From positions 682,001-746,000 of the forward strand of contig NZ_CP134500.1 of the NCBI RefSeq assembly GCF_031760065.1: a stretch of DNA of 64,000 nt, given 5' to 3'. Shown here in pieces: positions 51,559 to 60,224 of this stretch. The stretch is from Streptomyces durocortorensis. Its GTDB lineage: Bacteria > Actinomycetota > Actinomycetes > Streptomycetales > Streptomycetaceae. The position numbers and the translations under genes are program-made. Each line of letters opens with the position of its first letter. Within the stretch, counting starts at the first letter, position 1. Under the pieces are notes generated by a model. The model searched no databases. It had not been told where the DNA came from and saw only the letters and a program-made list of their open reading frames with translations.

Positions 51559-54357
51559 TCAGGACCTGGTGGTGAGGACGGCGAGGTCCTCGGCTCTGCG
51601 CACCGCTTCCGTACGGGTGTGGCAGCCGAGCTTCGCCAGCAGGTTGCGGACGTGCATGTCGACAGTCCGGGTACTCAGGAACAGCCTGGAGGCGATCTCG
51701 CTGTTGGTGAGCCCGGCGGCGACCAGCCGCAGGACCTCACCTTCGCGTCGAGTGAGGCCGATCATGTCGGTCCGCCGGGCGGCCCGGGAGCCGAGTCGGC
51801 GGCGGACATCCTCGCCGATCTCCCGCAGCTCGCGGGTGGCGGCGGAAGCCAGCGGGCCTGCCCGGAGGGTGCGTGCCGTGTGGTAGGCGCCGACGAGGCG
51901 TTCGACCGCCTTGGTCCTGTCGCCGGCGCGCGACAGGGCAGTACCGGCCCTGACCTGTGTCTCGGCGGTTTCGGGTGGCAGTGCCACGGCCTCCAAGAGC
52001 GCGAGGGCGCGTTCGAACCGGTCGACGGCCCGGGGGGCGTCGCCCTCCAGCAGGGCGGCCTCGGCCAGCGCGTGCGCGAGGGCTGCGGTGGCCTCCGCGG
52101 TGCCCGTGGCGGCAGCGATGCGGGCCAGTGCGTCCGTGCAGGCACCGAGGTCGTCTCGCAGGTCGCGGCGGGCGAAGTACGTCGCTGCCCAGCGCAGCGC
52201 GGCGACGGAGTAGTGGTTCTCCTCCCGGGTCAGGCAGCGGGCGGTGAGTTCCCGCAGTCGGATCGTCGCGCTGTCGTCGTCGCCGTCGAGCGCATCGGTC
52301 CGGGCCAGGCCCCAGCCGGTGTCGATCTCCAGCCCGAAGAGCTCATGGGCCTGCGCGTACGCCGCGGCGCGAGCGAGGTGGCGGCGTGCCGTTTCCGTCG
52401 TTCCCCGGTTGGCGAGGATAAGCCCGACCTCCCCGGCGGCCACCATGCGCGCGACGTCGGGGGCGTCCCGCTGGGCGAGGACCTCCTGACCGGCATGGAG
52501 TGCGCGGTCCCACTGGCCGGTGTGACGCAGCGCCGGGGTCAGGCAGGCCAGGCATACATGGGCGTCGGCGTCCATACCGCGGGTGCGGCAGAACGACAGT
52601 GCGTCGGTCCAGGCGTCCAGCGCCGCGGGATAGGAGGTGCGCTGTTCGAGCGCGTCGGCGTACAGGTAGTAGATGTCGGCGGCCAGCGCGTCGGGCCCGG
52701 AGCCGAGAGCCAGGTCGAGGGCCTGGCGGGACAGCTCGATGCCGAGCGCCCCCTCGCCGAGCTTGGTCCTGATCAGTCCCTCTGTACCCAGGGCACGTAT
52801 ACGGACCTCGGCCGTCGGGTCGATCTGCGCGGCGTCGATGTCCCGCCAAGCGTCCCGTACGAGCCGCATCGCCCCGGTGAGGTCGCCGGCGGCGTGCAGG
52901 TGCGACGCCGCTGCGAGGCGTTCCGCCGCCGCCTCCGCCGGGCGGCCCGTCCGGGCGTACTTCTCAGCGGCGACGTACCGGGCCGCGAGCGCACGCGGCC
53001 AGTCGTCCGCCAGCTCGTAGACGCCGGCCAGGCACCGTGCGATGCGCGCATGGCCGGCGTGGTCCCCAGCCACCCGGCAAGCGGCGGCGACCTGCTCCCA
53101 GGCGCGGACGGCTTCACCCGTCTCACCACAACGGGCCGCACACTCGCCCAGCAGTTCGAGCGCACGCAACCGGGCCCGGCCCTCCGCGTCCGCGGGCCAT
53201 AGCGCGAGGGCGCGCTTGATCGTGTCCATGGCGTCGCGGTAGGCATGGACACGGCACGCGGCCTCGGCGGCCTCCAGCAGCAACGGACCAGCACGCGTCG
53301 GCTCGTGCGCCTTCTCCCAGTGCCCCGCAACGAGCCCGGGCGCTTCACCGCGAACCTCCATGGCGCGCGCCAGCGCGGCGTGGAGCCGACGACGACGCGC
53401 CCAGGGCAGGGTCGCGTACAGCGCCTCACCCGTCAAAGCGTGACGGAAGGCCGCCTCGCCCCCTCCCGATCCTGGACACTGCATCAGCACACCGGCGTCC
53501 AACAACTCCTCGATGCCCGCCTCCTGCACACCTGCCGTGACCAGTACGTCGAACCGGGCCGACCGGCTCACGGCGATCACCTGAGCGGCCGCCTGCGCTG
53601 CCTCCGGCAGTCGAGCCACGCGCTGAAGCACGGCATCGGTGACCGACTCCGGCACCGCCGCCGCATCCCCTGTCTCGGCCACCGCCGAGGCCAGCTCCTC
53701 CAGGTAGAAGGGCACACCACGAGCACGGCGTACAACGGTGTCCACGATGTCCTCAGTGGCCACGTCCCCCAGCACGCGTCTCACGAGGAGAGCGCTGGCC
53801 GCCGGGTCCAGGGGGCGCAGCCGTACATGTCTCTCCCTGCCGTCGGCGGCTTGCCGCAGTTGTGACCGCAGGTCACGCACAGGATGCCGGCGTGGCAGCT
53901 CGTCACTGCGAAACGCCCCGATAACCAGGAGGGGAAGCCCTGGCGAAGGCACCGCCCAGCCTCCCAGGAGGGTCAGCGTCGCACCGTCAGCCCACTGCAG
54001 GTCGTCGAGGAAGACCACAGTGGGGCGCTCCCGAGCCAGGTGCTCGAACGCCTCCCTCAACACCGTCGGTACGTCGCCCTCAGCGCATTCGGCTGCTGGA
54101 CAGTGGCTGCCGAGTGCAGACCTGAGCGGTCCGTACGAAATCCCCCGCTGCGAGCCGCAGCCCCGCATCACGCGCAGTTCCGAAGAAAGAACGGACTCGA
54201 CCAGCGTCGTCTTCCCGGCCCCCGCCTCCCCCTCGACGAGCCACAAGCCACCGTGGCCGCCGCCCAGCAACCCGGCGAGGGCCTCGCGCAAGCGCTCCTG
54301 TTCGCGCCCCCGGCCCAGCAGTCTCCCCGCCTGGGAATTCTCAGCGGGTCGCTTCAT
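51559..54357 (-). CDS. LAL-type LuxR regulator (ATPase-TPR-HTH)
   Basis: 932 residues from ATG 54357. An N-terminal AAA/STAND ATPase shows LLGRGREQERLREALAGLL, Walker A GEAGAGKTT and Walker B VVFLDDLQWAD. The long helical middle (about 350-850) is TPR-like. The C-terminal LuxR helix-turn-helix reads LTRREGEVLRLVAAGLTNSE, IASRLFLSTRTVDMHVRNLL. LAL proteins activate genes after ATP- and ligand-driven assembly. It is upstream of osmC/GNAT on the same strand, its possible targets. Confidence 0.94.
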   Translation of the reverse strand: MKRPAENSQAGRLLGRGREQERLREALAGLLGGGHGGLWLVEGEAGAGKTTLVESVLSSELRVMRGCGSQRGISYGPLRSALGSHCPAAECAEGDVPTVLREAFEHLARERPTVVFLDDLQWADGATLTLLGGWAVPSPGLPLLVIGAFRSDELPRRHPVRDLRSQLRQAADGRERHVRLRPLDPAASALLVRRVLGDVATEDIVDTVVRRARGVPFYLEELASAVAETGDAAAVPESVTDAVLQRVARLPEAAQAAAQVIAVSRSARFDVLVTAGVQEAGIEELLDAGVLMQCPGSGGGEAAFRHALTGEALYATLPWARRRRLHAALARAMEVRGEAPGLVAGHWEKAHEPTRAGPLLLEAAEAACRVHAYRDAMDTIKRALALWPADAEGRARLRALELLGECAARCGETGEAVRAWEQVAAACRVAGDHAGHARIARCLAGVYELADDWPRALAARYVAAEKYARTGRPAEAAAERLAAASHLHAAGDLTGAMRLVRDAWRDIDAAQIDPTAEVRIRALGTEGLIRTKLGEGALGIELSRQALDLALGSGPDALAADIYYLYADALEQRTSYPAALDAWTDALSFCRTRGMDADAHVCLACLTPALRHTGQWDRALHAGQEVLAQRDAPDVARMVAAGEVGLILANRGTTETARRHLARAAAYAQAHELFGLEIDTGWGLARTDALDGDDDSATIRLRELTARCLTREENHYSVAALRWAATYFARRDLRDDLGACTDALARIAAATGTAEATAALAHALAEAALLEGDAPRAVDRFERALALLEAVALPPETAETQVRAGTALSRAGDRTKAVERLVGAYHTARTLRAGPLASAATRELREIGEDVRRRLGSRAARRTDMIGLTRREGEVLRLVAAGLTNSEIASRLFLSTRTVDMHVRNLLAKLGCHTRTEAVRRAEDLAVLTTRS

Positions 54358-54599
54358 CCCCAACACCCCACATGACTCGGGCCGGGCGCTTCATCCCATG
54401 CTAGGCCGACGGCCGACACCGTGCCCTTCCCCGCCAGGCGGAGAACCCGGGTCGGCGTACGTGAGCGCCGCACGCACCCGGGTCGAGGCCGCGCCTGCAG
54501 GCCGGACCGGGACCGAAGCCGAAGTGCGGACCGACTGGGCAGCAGCCCGCCTGGAGCGCCTCGACCCTCTCCACACACCGCCCTAGCTGCCCGACGTCC

Positions 54600-54627
54600 C
54601 GAACGACGAACCACGAACCACGAACCG
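54600..54627 (+). repeat. Imperfect heptamer tandem repeat, CGAACCA x4
   Basis: CGAACGA-CGAACCA-CGAACCA-CGAACCG in the 274-bp intergenic region between the LAL gene and the dehalogenase-like gene. No gene is recognised in that gap. Confidence 0.7.
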
Positions 54628-54631
54628 AGGC

Positions 54632-55510
54632 TCAGCGGGCCAGCAGGTCCTGGATCGCCTCCGCGATCTCGCCGGGTGCCTCCTCGGCCATGAAGTGCCC
54701 CGCTCGGGTCAGCCGGTGGTCCAGGTCCGGCGCCCAGGCCTTCCACACCGCGGCCGCGTCGTAGCCCAGCTGCGCGCCCCAGTCCTGCTGGACGACCGTC
54801 ACGGGCATGGCCAGTTGCGACCCGGCGTCCACGTCCGCTCGGTCGTGCGTGACGTCGATGCCCGCCGAGGCCCGGAAATCCGCGACGATCGATGTCACCG
54901 CCGCGGCGCTCGCCCGCAGGTACTCGGCACGGACATCCTCCGGCATGGCGGTCGGGTCGTTGGCCCAGGCGTCGAGGAACGAGCCGAAGAACACGTCCGC
55001 GCTGTTGGCGATCACCGCCTCCGGCAGGCCTGGCGGCTGCGCCATGAGGAAGAGGTGGTAGCCGACTGCCGCCGAGGCGCCGTGCAGGACGTTCCACATG
55101 TCGAGCGTCGGCACGATGTCGAGGATGCCCAGGTGCGTGATGCTCTCGGGGTGGTCCAGCCCGGCCCGGAAGGCGACCAGGGCGCCCCGGTCGTGGCCGA
55201 CGAGGGCGAAGCGCTCGTGGCCGAGGGCCGCCGCCAGGGTCACGACGTCTGCGGCCATGGTGCGCTTGGCGTACACGTCGGTGTCGGTGACAGTCGGCTT
55301 GTCGCTGGCGCCGTAGCCCCGCAGGTCAGGACAGATCACCGTGTGCCCGTCGGCGAGCCGCTCGGCGACGTGTCGCCACATCAGGTGGGTCTGGGGGAAG
55401 CCGTGCAACAGCACAACCGGGCTGCCGCTGCCGCCGACAGCGGCGGCCAGTTCCACACCTCCCGCACCGGGCAGGCGGATGTGATCGAAGCCGGGAACGG
55501 TGAGCGTCAT
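54632..55510 (-). CDS. Haloacetate-dehalogenase-like alpha/beta-hydrolase
   Basis: 292 residues. The nucleophile is an aspartate, GHDRGALVAFRAGLDHP (Asp107), instead of serine, and the preceding stretches VVLLHGFPQTHLMWRHVAER and PDLRGYGASDKP match fluoroacetate/haloacetate dehalogenases; the histidine is in RAGHFMAEEAPGEI. These enzymes cleave C-halogen bonds or epoxides. It has no signal peptide. The divergent SARP-type regulator 111 bp away is the likely controller. Confidence 0.9.
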   Translation of the reverse strand: MTLTVPGFDHIRLPGAGGVELAAAVGGSGSPVVLLHGFPQTHLMWRHVAERLADGHTVICPDLRGYGASDKPTVTDTDVYAKRTMAADVVTLAAALGHERFALVGHDRGALVAFRAGLDHPESITHLGILDIVPTLDMWNVLHGASAAVGYHLFLMAQPPGLPEAVIANSADVFFGSFLDAWANDPTAMPEDVRAEYLRASAAAVTSIVADFRASAGIDVTHDRADVDAGSQLAMPVTVVQQDWGAQLGYDAAAVWKAWAPDLDHRLTRAGHFMAEEAPGEIAEAIQDLLAR

Positions 55511-55621
55511 GAAAGGCCGTCCTTTCGGGTGGGGACCGGACCGGATCAGCCTGGGCGACGGCGATCAGCAGCCGATGAGTACGGTTGGGCGCAGCGGACC
55601 CCGGGCGCGGAGGATGGGGGT

Positions 55622-57559
55622 ATGCGAATCGACGTGCTCGGTGCTGTGCGGGCCTTCCGCGACGACGGCAGTCCGGTTGACCTGGGCGGTCCTCGCCATC
55701 GCGAGGTACTCGCCCGGCTCGTCACCGCAGAGGGGCGGATGGTCACCACCGACAGTCTTGTCGACGACCTGTGGACCGATCCACCGGCCCGCGGCGTGGG
55801 CGCTCTGCGTACGTTCGTCGCCGCGCTGCGCCGCGCCCTCGAACCCGACCGGCCGCCCCGCGATCCGCCGCGCGTACTCGTCACCGAAGGTCCCGGCTAC
55901 GCGCTGCGCCTGCCGCGCGAGGACGTGGACGTCCATCGGTTCCAGGACACCCTGGCCCGAGCCCGGCGCAACCCCGACGCGGTGACCGACCTCGGCACGG
56001 CACTCGCGGACTGGCGGGGACCCGCCTACGCCGATGTGACCGGCTCCGCATGGGCGCAGCGCGAGCGGACCCGACTGGAGGAGCTGAGGTTGGAGGGGGC
56101 GGAACTGCGTGCCCGTATCCTCCTTGGCTCCGGGGAAGGGGCCGATCTCGTCGCCGAACTGGGCGCCCACGTCGCCGAACATCCGTGGCGCGAGCCGGCC
56201 TGGGGGCTGCTTGCCCGCGCGCTCCACCGCGCGGGCCGCCAGGCCGACGCGCTGGCCACCCTCCGCCGCGCCCGAGCGATGCTCGTTGAGCAACTCGGGC
56301 TCGACCCTGGTGCCGGCCTCCAACGCCTGGAGACGGACATCCTCAACGGGAACGTGCCCCCCGAAGGCGCACGTACCGCGTGGACCGGCCATGGTGCACG
56401 TCTCGGCCCGCGCACCACCGTGGATCTGGCCCGCACCCTCGCACTGGCGGGTGGCGACGCCCTCGTCCACTCGCGGCGCGACCGCCTCGCCGCCGTCCAG
56501 GCGGCGGAACGCACGGGTGACCTCTCCCTGACCGCCCGGATCATCGCCGCCTACGACGTGCCCGCCATCTGGAGTCGGGCCGACGACCCCGAGCAGTCCC
56601 GCGACGTCGTCGCGGCCGCCGAGCGCACGCTCATCGCGCTCGGCCCCGACAGCCCTGCCGACCTGGCCGCCCGCCTCCTGGCCACGGTCGCCGTCGAGAG
56701 CCGCAGCGCCGGTCTGTCCAGGGCCGAGCTGAAGCGCGCGCGGCAGGCGGCACGGCAGGCCGAGGCGCTGGCACGGGGCCTGGCCGATCCCGCCCTGCTG
56801 GCGTTCGCCCTCAACGGGGTGTTCCTGCAGTCCTTCACCCGCCCCGGACTCGCGGTGGTACGGGACCGGATCGGCGCCGAGATCCTCGACCTGGCCACCC
56901 GGCACGAGCTGCCGAACTTCGCGCTACTCGGCCGACTCGTCCGCCTGCAATCCGCCTCGGCCCTCGGTGACCTCGACGCCGCAACCTCCCACGCCAAGGC
57001 TGCCGAACAGCTCGCCGTGACCACCGAGGCACCCCTTGTCCCAGTGCTCACCGGGTGGTTCCGGGCACGGGCCACGGCTGCCCGCAGCGTCGAACCCGGC
57101 GGACCGACCGCCGCCACGGCCGCAGCGCACTACCGCGCTGCCGAGGACGCCCTCCAGACGGCCGGAATGCCGGGGCTGCACCGCGGCCTGTTCCCGCTGG
57201 CCCTGCTGGGGCTGCGCCTGCTGCACGACCGGCCCGCGCCCACCGACCCGCACCTCGACTGGGGCCCGTACCGCCCCTGGGCGCGCCCCCTCGTGCTGCT
57301 CGCCCAGGACCGAGCCGGGGAGGCTCGGGCTGCCCTCGCCGCGGTGCCCGAACCACCGCGCGACCACATGCAGGAGGCACTGTGGTGCCTGACCGCCCGC
57401 GCCGCCGTGCGCCTCGACGAGCGCGGAATCGCCGCGCGCGCCGAGGCCGTCCTGCGCAGTGCCCGTGCCGAACATGCCGGTGCCGCCGGCGGAATGCTGA
57501 CCCTGGGACCGGTGGCGCGCTACCTGGCCGAAGCGGAGGCATGTGCCGGAGCCGGGTGA
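55622..57559 (+). CDS. AfsR/SARP-family regulator with BTAD domain
   Basis: 645 residues from ATG 55622, GGAGG nearby. Residues 1-95 are an OmpR-type winged helix (LGAVRAFRDDGSPVDLGGPR, MVTTDSLVDDLWTDPPARGV, RVLVTEGPGYALRL); residues 96-245 are the BTAD domain (DVDVHRFQDTLARARRN, LRARILLGSGEGADLVAELG, ALATLRRARAMLVEQLGLDP). The C-terminal 400 residues are helical without a recognisable P-loop, so this is a medium-length SARP lacking the NB-ARC ATPase. It probably activates the divergent hydrolase. Confidence 0.92.
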   Translation: MRIDVLGAVRAFRDDGSPVDLGGPRHREVLARLVTAEGRMVTTDSLVDDLWTDPPARGVGALRTFVAALRRALEPDRPPRDPPRVLVTEGPGYALRLPREDVDVHRFQDTLARARRNPDAVTDLGTALADWRGPAYADVTGSAWAQRERTRLEELRLEGAELRARILLGSGEGADLVAELGAHVAEHPWREPAWGLLARALHRAGRQADALATLRRARAMLVEQLGLDPGAGLQRLETDILNGNVPPEGARTAWTGHGARLGPRTTVDLARTLALAGGDALVHSRRDRLAAVQAAERTGDLSLTARIIAAYDVPAIWSRADDPEQSRDVVAAAERTLIALGPDSPADLAARLLATVAVESRSAGLSRAELKRARQAARQAEALARGLADPALLAFALNGVFLQSFTRPGLAVVRDRIGAEILDLATRHELPNFALLGRLVRLQSASALGDLDAATSHAKAAEQLAVTTEAPLVPVLTGWFRARATAARSVEPGGPTAATAAAHYRAAEDALQTAGMPGLHRGLFPLALLGLRLLHDRPAPTDPHLDWGPYRPWARPLVLLAQDRAGEARAALAAVPEPPRDHMQEALWCLTARAAVRLDERGIAARAEAVLRSARAEHAGAAGGMLTLGPVARYLAEAEACAGAG

Positions 57560-57802
57560 GCGACCGCAGTACGCGGACCCCGAGCTCGTACGTGCCCGCC
57601 CCACGGCCCCGGCGTGATCAGGTCGCCAGGGCTCAGAGGGCGTCCATTGCCGCTGCCAGGGGTCGGTGACGGTTTCGGAGTGGCGGGTCGTGATCCACAC
57701 GCGCTGCTCCGCGGGATCCGACCTGTCACGTCGGGACGGGTGTGAGCGGCCGGGTCGGCCCCCTCCCCGCGAGCGCCGCCCCGCCGTCCGTACGATCTGC
57801 GG

Positions 57803-58279
57803 ATGAGGACCGGGAAGAAGAAGACGACGAGGGCGGCGAGGGCGCGGCGCGACAGGCGGATGCGCATCGTGGCCTGCGCGGGGTGGGCGACGTCCGCTCT
57901 GGTGCTTCTGGGAGCCTTCGCGTACACCTCCGTCCTCGCCACCGTGCGCGTGGGGCTCGTCGGGGAGCACCAGCACGTCCGCGTCGAGACATGCGAGGAG
58001 CGCAGCAACTCCCGGGCCGCGGGCAACCACTTCCGGTGTGCGGTCCGGTCTGCCGAGGCGCAGGACACCGGGAGGGAGCCGGACTCCTGGACCATGCGTT
58101 TCGAGAGCAGGCCGGGCCACACCGCCGAGGCGGCCCGGGCGCCTTGGGGGGAATGGGTCCGGCTGGAGCACGGCGCCCTCCAGTGGGCGACGAGCTTCCT
58201 CATCCCCGTGCTCCCGCTCCTGGGCGCGGGCCTCCTCACCGCTGCCGCCGTACGAGCCGTGCGCCCGTCGGAGTTCTGA
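57803..58279 (+). CDS. Small membrane protein of unknown function
   Basis: 158 residues. A basic N-terminus (KKKTTRAARARRDRRMR) precedes one membrane helix (about 21-45), a soluble extracytoplasmic loop with two cysteines (VETCEERSNSRAAGNHFRCA), and a second helix near the C-terminus (FLIPVLPLLGAGLLTAAAV). The loop cysteines could form a disulfide. Nothing recognisable lies in the preceding 243 bp. Confidence 0.72.
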   Translation: MRTGKKKTTRAARARRDRRMRIVACAGWATSALVLLGAFAYTSVLATVRVGLVGEHQHVRVETCEERSNSRAAGNHFRCAVRSAEAQDTGREPDSWTMRFESRPGHTAEAARAPWGEWVRLEHGALQWATSFLIPVLPLLGAGLLTAAAVRAVRPSEF

Positions 58280-58412
58280 GCCGCCGGAGTGCTGAGCCGG
58301 GTGCCGGAAACCCACCGGCGCGCCGCGGACTGAACGTCGGCGCCCTGTGGCACGTACCTCTGGGTGACGTCACCGAAGTTCGGTTCGGGACAACGACGAA
58401 GGGAATGCCGCG

Positions 58413-58898
58413 ATGAGCGCAGCGCAGGAGCGCCGGATCCTCCTCGAACGCCGCACCGTCGTCGCAGCGGTGGGAGCGGCCGGAGCGGCTGTCGTCCTCA
58501 CCGCGTGCGGCGGATCGGACGGGGCGGGAGGTTCCGGCGGATCGGAGGGCTCGGACGCCGTCGAGCAGCAGCAGCCCGGGAGCGGTGACGGCGGCGATGG
58601 CGGCAAAGGCGGGGAGATCCTCGCCGCCGCCTCGGACATTCCGGAGGGCGGCGGGGTGGTCTTCGCCGCGCAGAAGGTCGTGGTGACGCAGCCGCAGCCC
58701 GGTGAGTTCAAGGCGTTCTCGTCCACGTGCACCCACCAGGGGTGCGCGGTCAAGGACGTCTCGGGCGGCACGATCACCTGCCCCTGCCACAACTCCACGT
58801 TCGACGCCGCCACGGGCAGCCCGACCGGCGGTCCCGCCACCCGGCCGCTGCCCGCCCGCCGGATCACGGTGGAGGGCGACTCGATCAGGCTGGCGTAG
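58413..58898 (+). CDS. Rieske 2Fe-2S lipoprotein
   Basis: 161 residues. A Tat-like RR motif (ERRTVVAAVGAAGAAVVLTA) ends in a lipobox with Cys32, then a Gly/Ser-rich spacer. The Rieske domain has CTHQGC and CPCHNS, giving ligands Cys106/His108 and Cys123/His126 with Cys111-Cys125 available for the disulfide. Such small Rieske lipoproteins pass electrons at the membrane; partners are unknown. It overlaps the convergent isochorismatase-fold gene by 14 bp. Confidence 0.92.
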   Translation: MSAAQERRILLERRTVVAAVGAAGAAVVLTACGGSDGAGGSGGSEGSDAVEQQQPGSGDGGDGGKGGEILAAASDIPEGGGVVFAAQKVVVTQPQPGEFKAFSSTCTHQGCAVKDVSGGTITCPCHNSTFDAATGSPTGGPATRPLPARRITVEGDSIRLA

Positions 58899-59565
58899 CG
58901 GCCCCCGCTCTGCGGGGCCGCTTCCAGCCGCCCAGGACCGCGTCCGTGGTGGTGACGGTGGCGACCAGAGCGAGGGTGTTACGGATCATGGCGGGGGTGT
59001 ACTCGGCGGGCACCCCCGCGATGGCGTCGGAGGGGACGACGGCCGTGTAGCCGAGGTTGACCGCGTCGAAGACGGCGTTGGGAACGGCCACGTTGGCCGA
59101 GACGCCGGTCACGATCAGCGTGCGGCAGCCGAGGTTGCGCAGCAGCGGGTCGACGTCGGTCCCGGCGAGCGGTGAGAGGCCGTGCAGCCTGCGGACGACG
59201 AGGTCCTCGTCGGCCACCTCGATGGGCGGCGCGACGCGGACGGCGGTGGTACCGGAGTGCTGCTGGACCGGCAGCCGGGCGGCGGCGCGGAAGAGGCGGG
59301 CATTGCGGCTGGCCCCGCGTCCGTCGGGGCGGCTCTCGGCGACCGCGTGCACCACCTGGACCCCGCTGTCGTGGGCGGCGGCGACGAGCCGGGCGATATT
59401 CGCGAGGGCGCCCGATGAGCGGGCGGCCGCGGCGAGTTCGGGCAGGGCGCTGTCCGGTCCCACCACGCCCTGCTGGCACTCGACGGTCAGCAGGACGGTG
59501 GTGGCCGGGTCGAGCAGTGCGGTGAGCCGCTCCTGCGCTTCCCTCGACGCTTCCCTCGGCGGCAC
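58885..59565 (-). CDS. Isochorismatase-fold protein lacking the catalytic triad
   Basis: 226 residues from GTG 59565 with GAGGAG upstream. The isochorismatase-like hydrolase fold is clear (TTVLLTVECQQGVVGPDSAL, DLVVRRLHGLSPLAGTDVDP, LGCRTLIVTGVSANVAVPNA). Residues expected to be Asp, Lys and Cys are Glu29, Arg124/125 and Ala160, so cysteine-hydrolase chemistry is unlikely. True isochorismatases also lack the cysteine, but they keep the Asp and Lys. It may bind a ligand or have a changed activity. Confidence 0.85.
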   Translation of the reverse strand: MPPREASREAQERLTALLDPATTVLLTVECQQGVVGPDSALPELAAAARSSGALANIARLVAAAHDSGVQVVHAVAESRPDGRGASRNARLFRAAARLPVQQHSGTTAVRVAPPIEVADEDLVVRRLHGLSPLAGTDVDPLLRNLGCRTLIVTGVSANVAVPNAVFDAVNLGYTAVVPSDAIAGVPAEYTPAMIRNTLALVATVTTTDAVLGGWKRPRRAGAATPA

Positions 59566-59665
59566 GGCGCTCTCCTCTGTCTGCCGCCCGGCGGGGCGGA
59601 CTTCTGCGGACGGACCGGGCGCGCGAGAGTACCGGCCATTGCCTCACGGCGGAAGAGCCTCCATG

Positions 59666-59688
59666 ATTTCTGACACCCAGTCAGAAAT
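59666..59688. promoter_or_regulatory. Palindromic operator upstream of the PPOX gene
   Basis: ATTTCTGAC (59666-59674) and GTCAGAAAT (59680-59688) are perfect 9-bp arms with a 5-base centre ACCCA, 23 bases before the PPOX start. It looks like a TetR-type operator. No TetR gene is adjacent; the nearest regulator is the downstream LysR. Confidence 0.65.
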
Positions 59689-59711
59689 CAGAGGAACAGG
59701 GGAGGGTGACC

Positions 59712-60182
59712 ATGACCGACACCCAGCGACGAGGCCGCCGGATCAGGATGACCGACGGGGAGCGGGACGCGTACCTCGCCGAGCAGCGCACCTGCCGGGT
59801 CGCCACGCTCGGTTCCGACGGCGCTCCGCACGTCGGCGCGCTGTGGTTCGTCTGGGACGGCGGCTCACTCTGGCTGTACTCCATCACCCGCAGCCTGCGC
59901 TGGTCCCAACTGCGCGAGGACCCGAGGATCGCCGTGGTCGTCGACGACGGCGAGGGCTACGAGGAGCTGCGCGGCGTGGAGCTGGCCGGCCGGGCGGAGT
60001 TCGTGGGCGAGGCCCCCCGCACGGGCGAGCCGTGCCCCGAACTCGACGTAGCGGAACGACTGTTCCCCGCGAAGTACTTCGGCATGACAGAGATGCCGCA
60101 CGACGGGCGGCACGCCTGGCTGCGGCTCACTCCGGAGAAAGTGACCTCCTGGGACTTCCGCAAGCTCGCCGGTCTCGTCTGA
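59712..60182 (+). CDS. PPOX-class flavin/F420-binding protein
   Basis: 156 residues from ATG 59712 with GGAGGG seven bases upstream (GTG 59706 is close behind). The split-barrel fold shows YLAEQRTCRVATLGSDGAPH, VGALWFVWDGGSLWLYSITR and RWSQLREDPRIAVVVDDGEG; the C-terminus TPEKVTSWDFRKL is typical of the F420/FMN-binding TIGR-type group. These act as F420- or FMN-dependent reductases. A palindromic operator sits over the likely promoter. Confidence 0.9.
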   Translation: MTDTQRRGRRIRMTDGERDAYLAEQRTCRVATLGSDGAPHVGALWFVWDGGSLWLYSITRSLRWSQLREDPRIAVVVDDGEGYEELRGVELAGRAEFVGEAPRTGEPCPELDVAERLFPAKYFGMTEMPHDGRHAWLRLTPEKVTSWDFRKLAGLV

Positions 60183-60224
60183 CGGTCGCACCGCCCGTCA
60201 CCGGTCGACCGACGTCACGGCCGG

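Noticed and set aside
54421..54585. Short plus-strand frame ending RTDWAAARLERLDPLHTPP in the gap between the LAL and dehalogenase genes
   Set aside because: No start with a ribosome-binding site and no recognised family; may be chance coding-like sequence.
57560..57802. Minus-strand frame with a WITTRHSETVTDPWQRQWTP stretch looked at as a recombinase tail
   Set aside because: No recognisable integrase motif and no support on either side; treated as intergenic.
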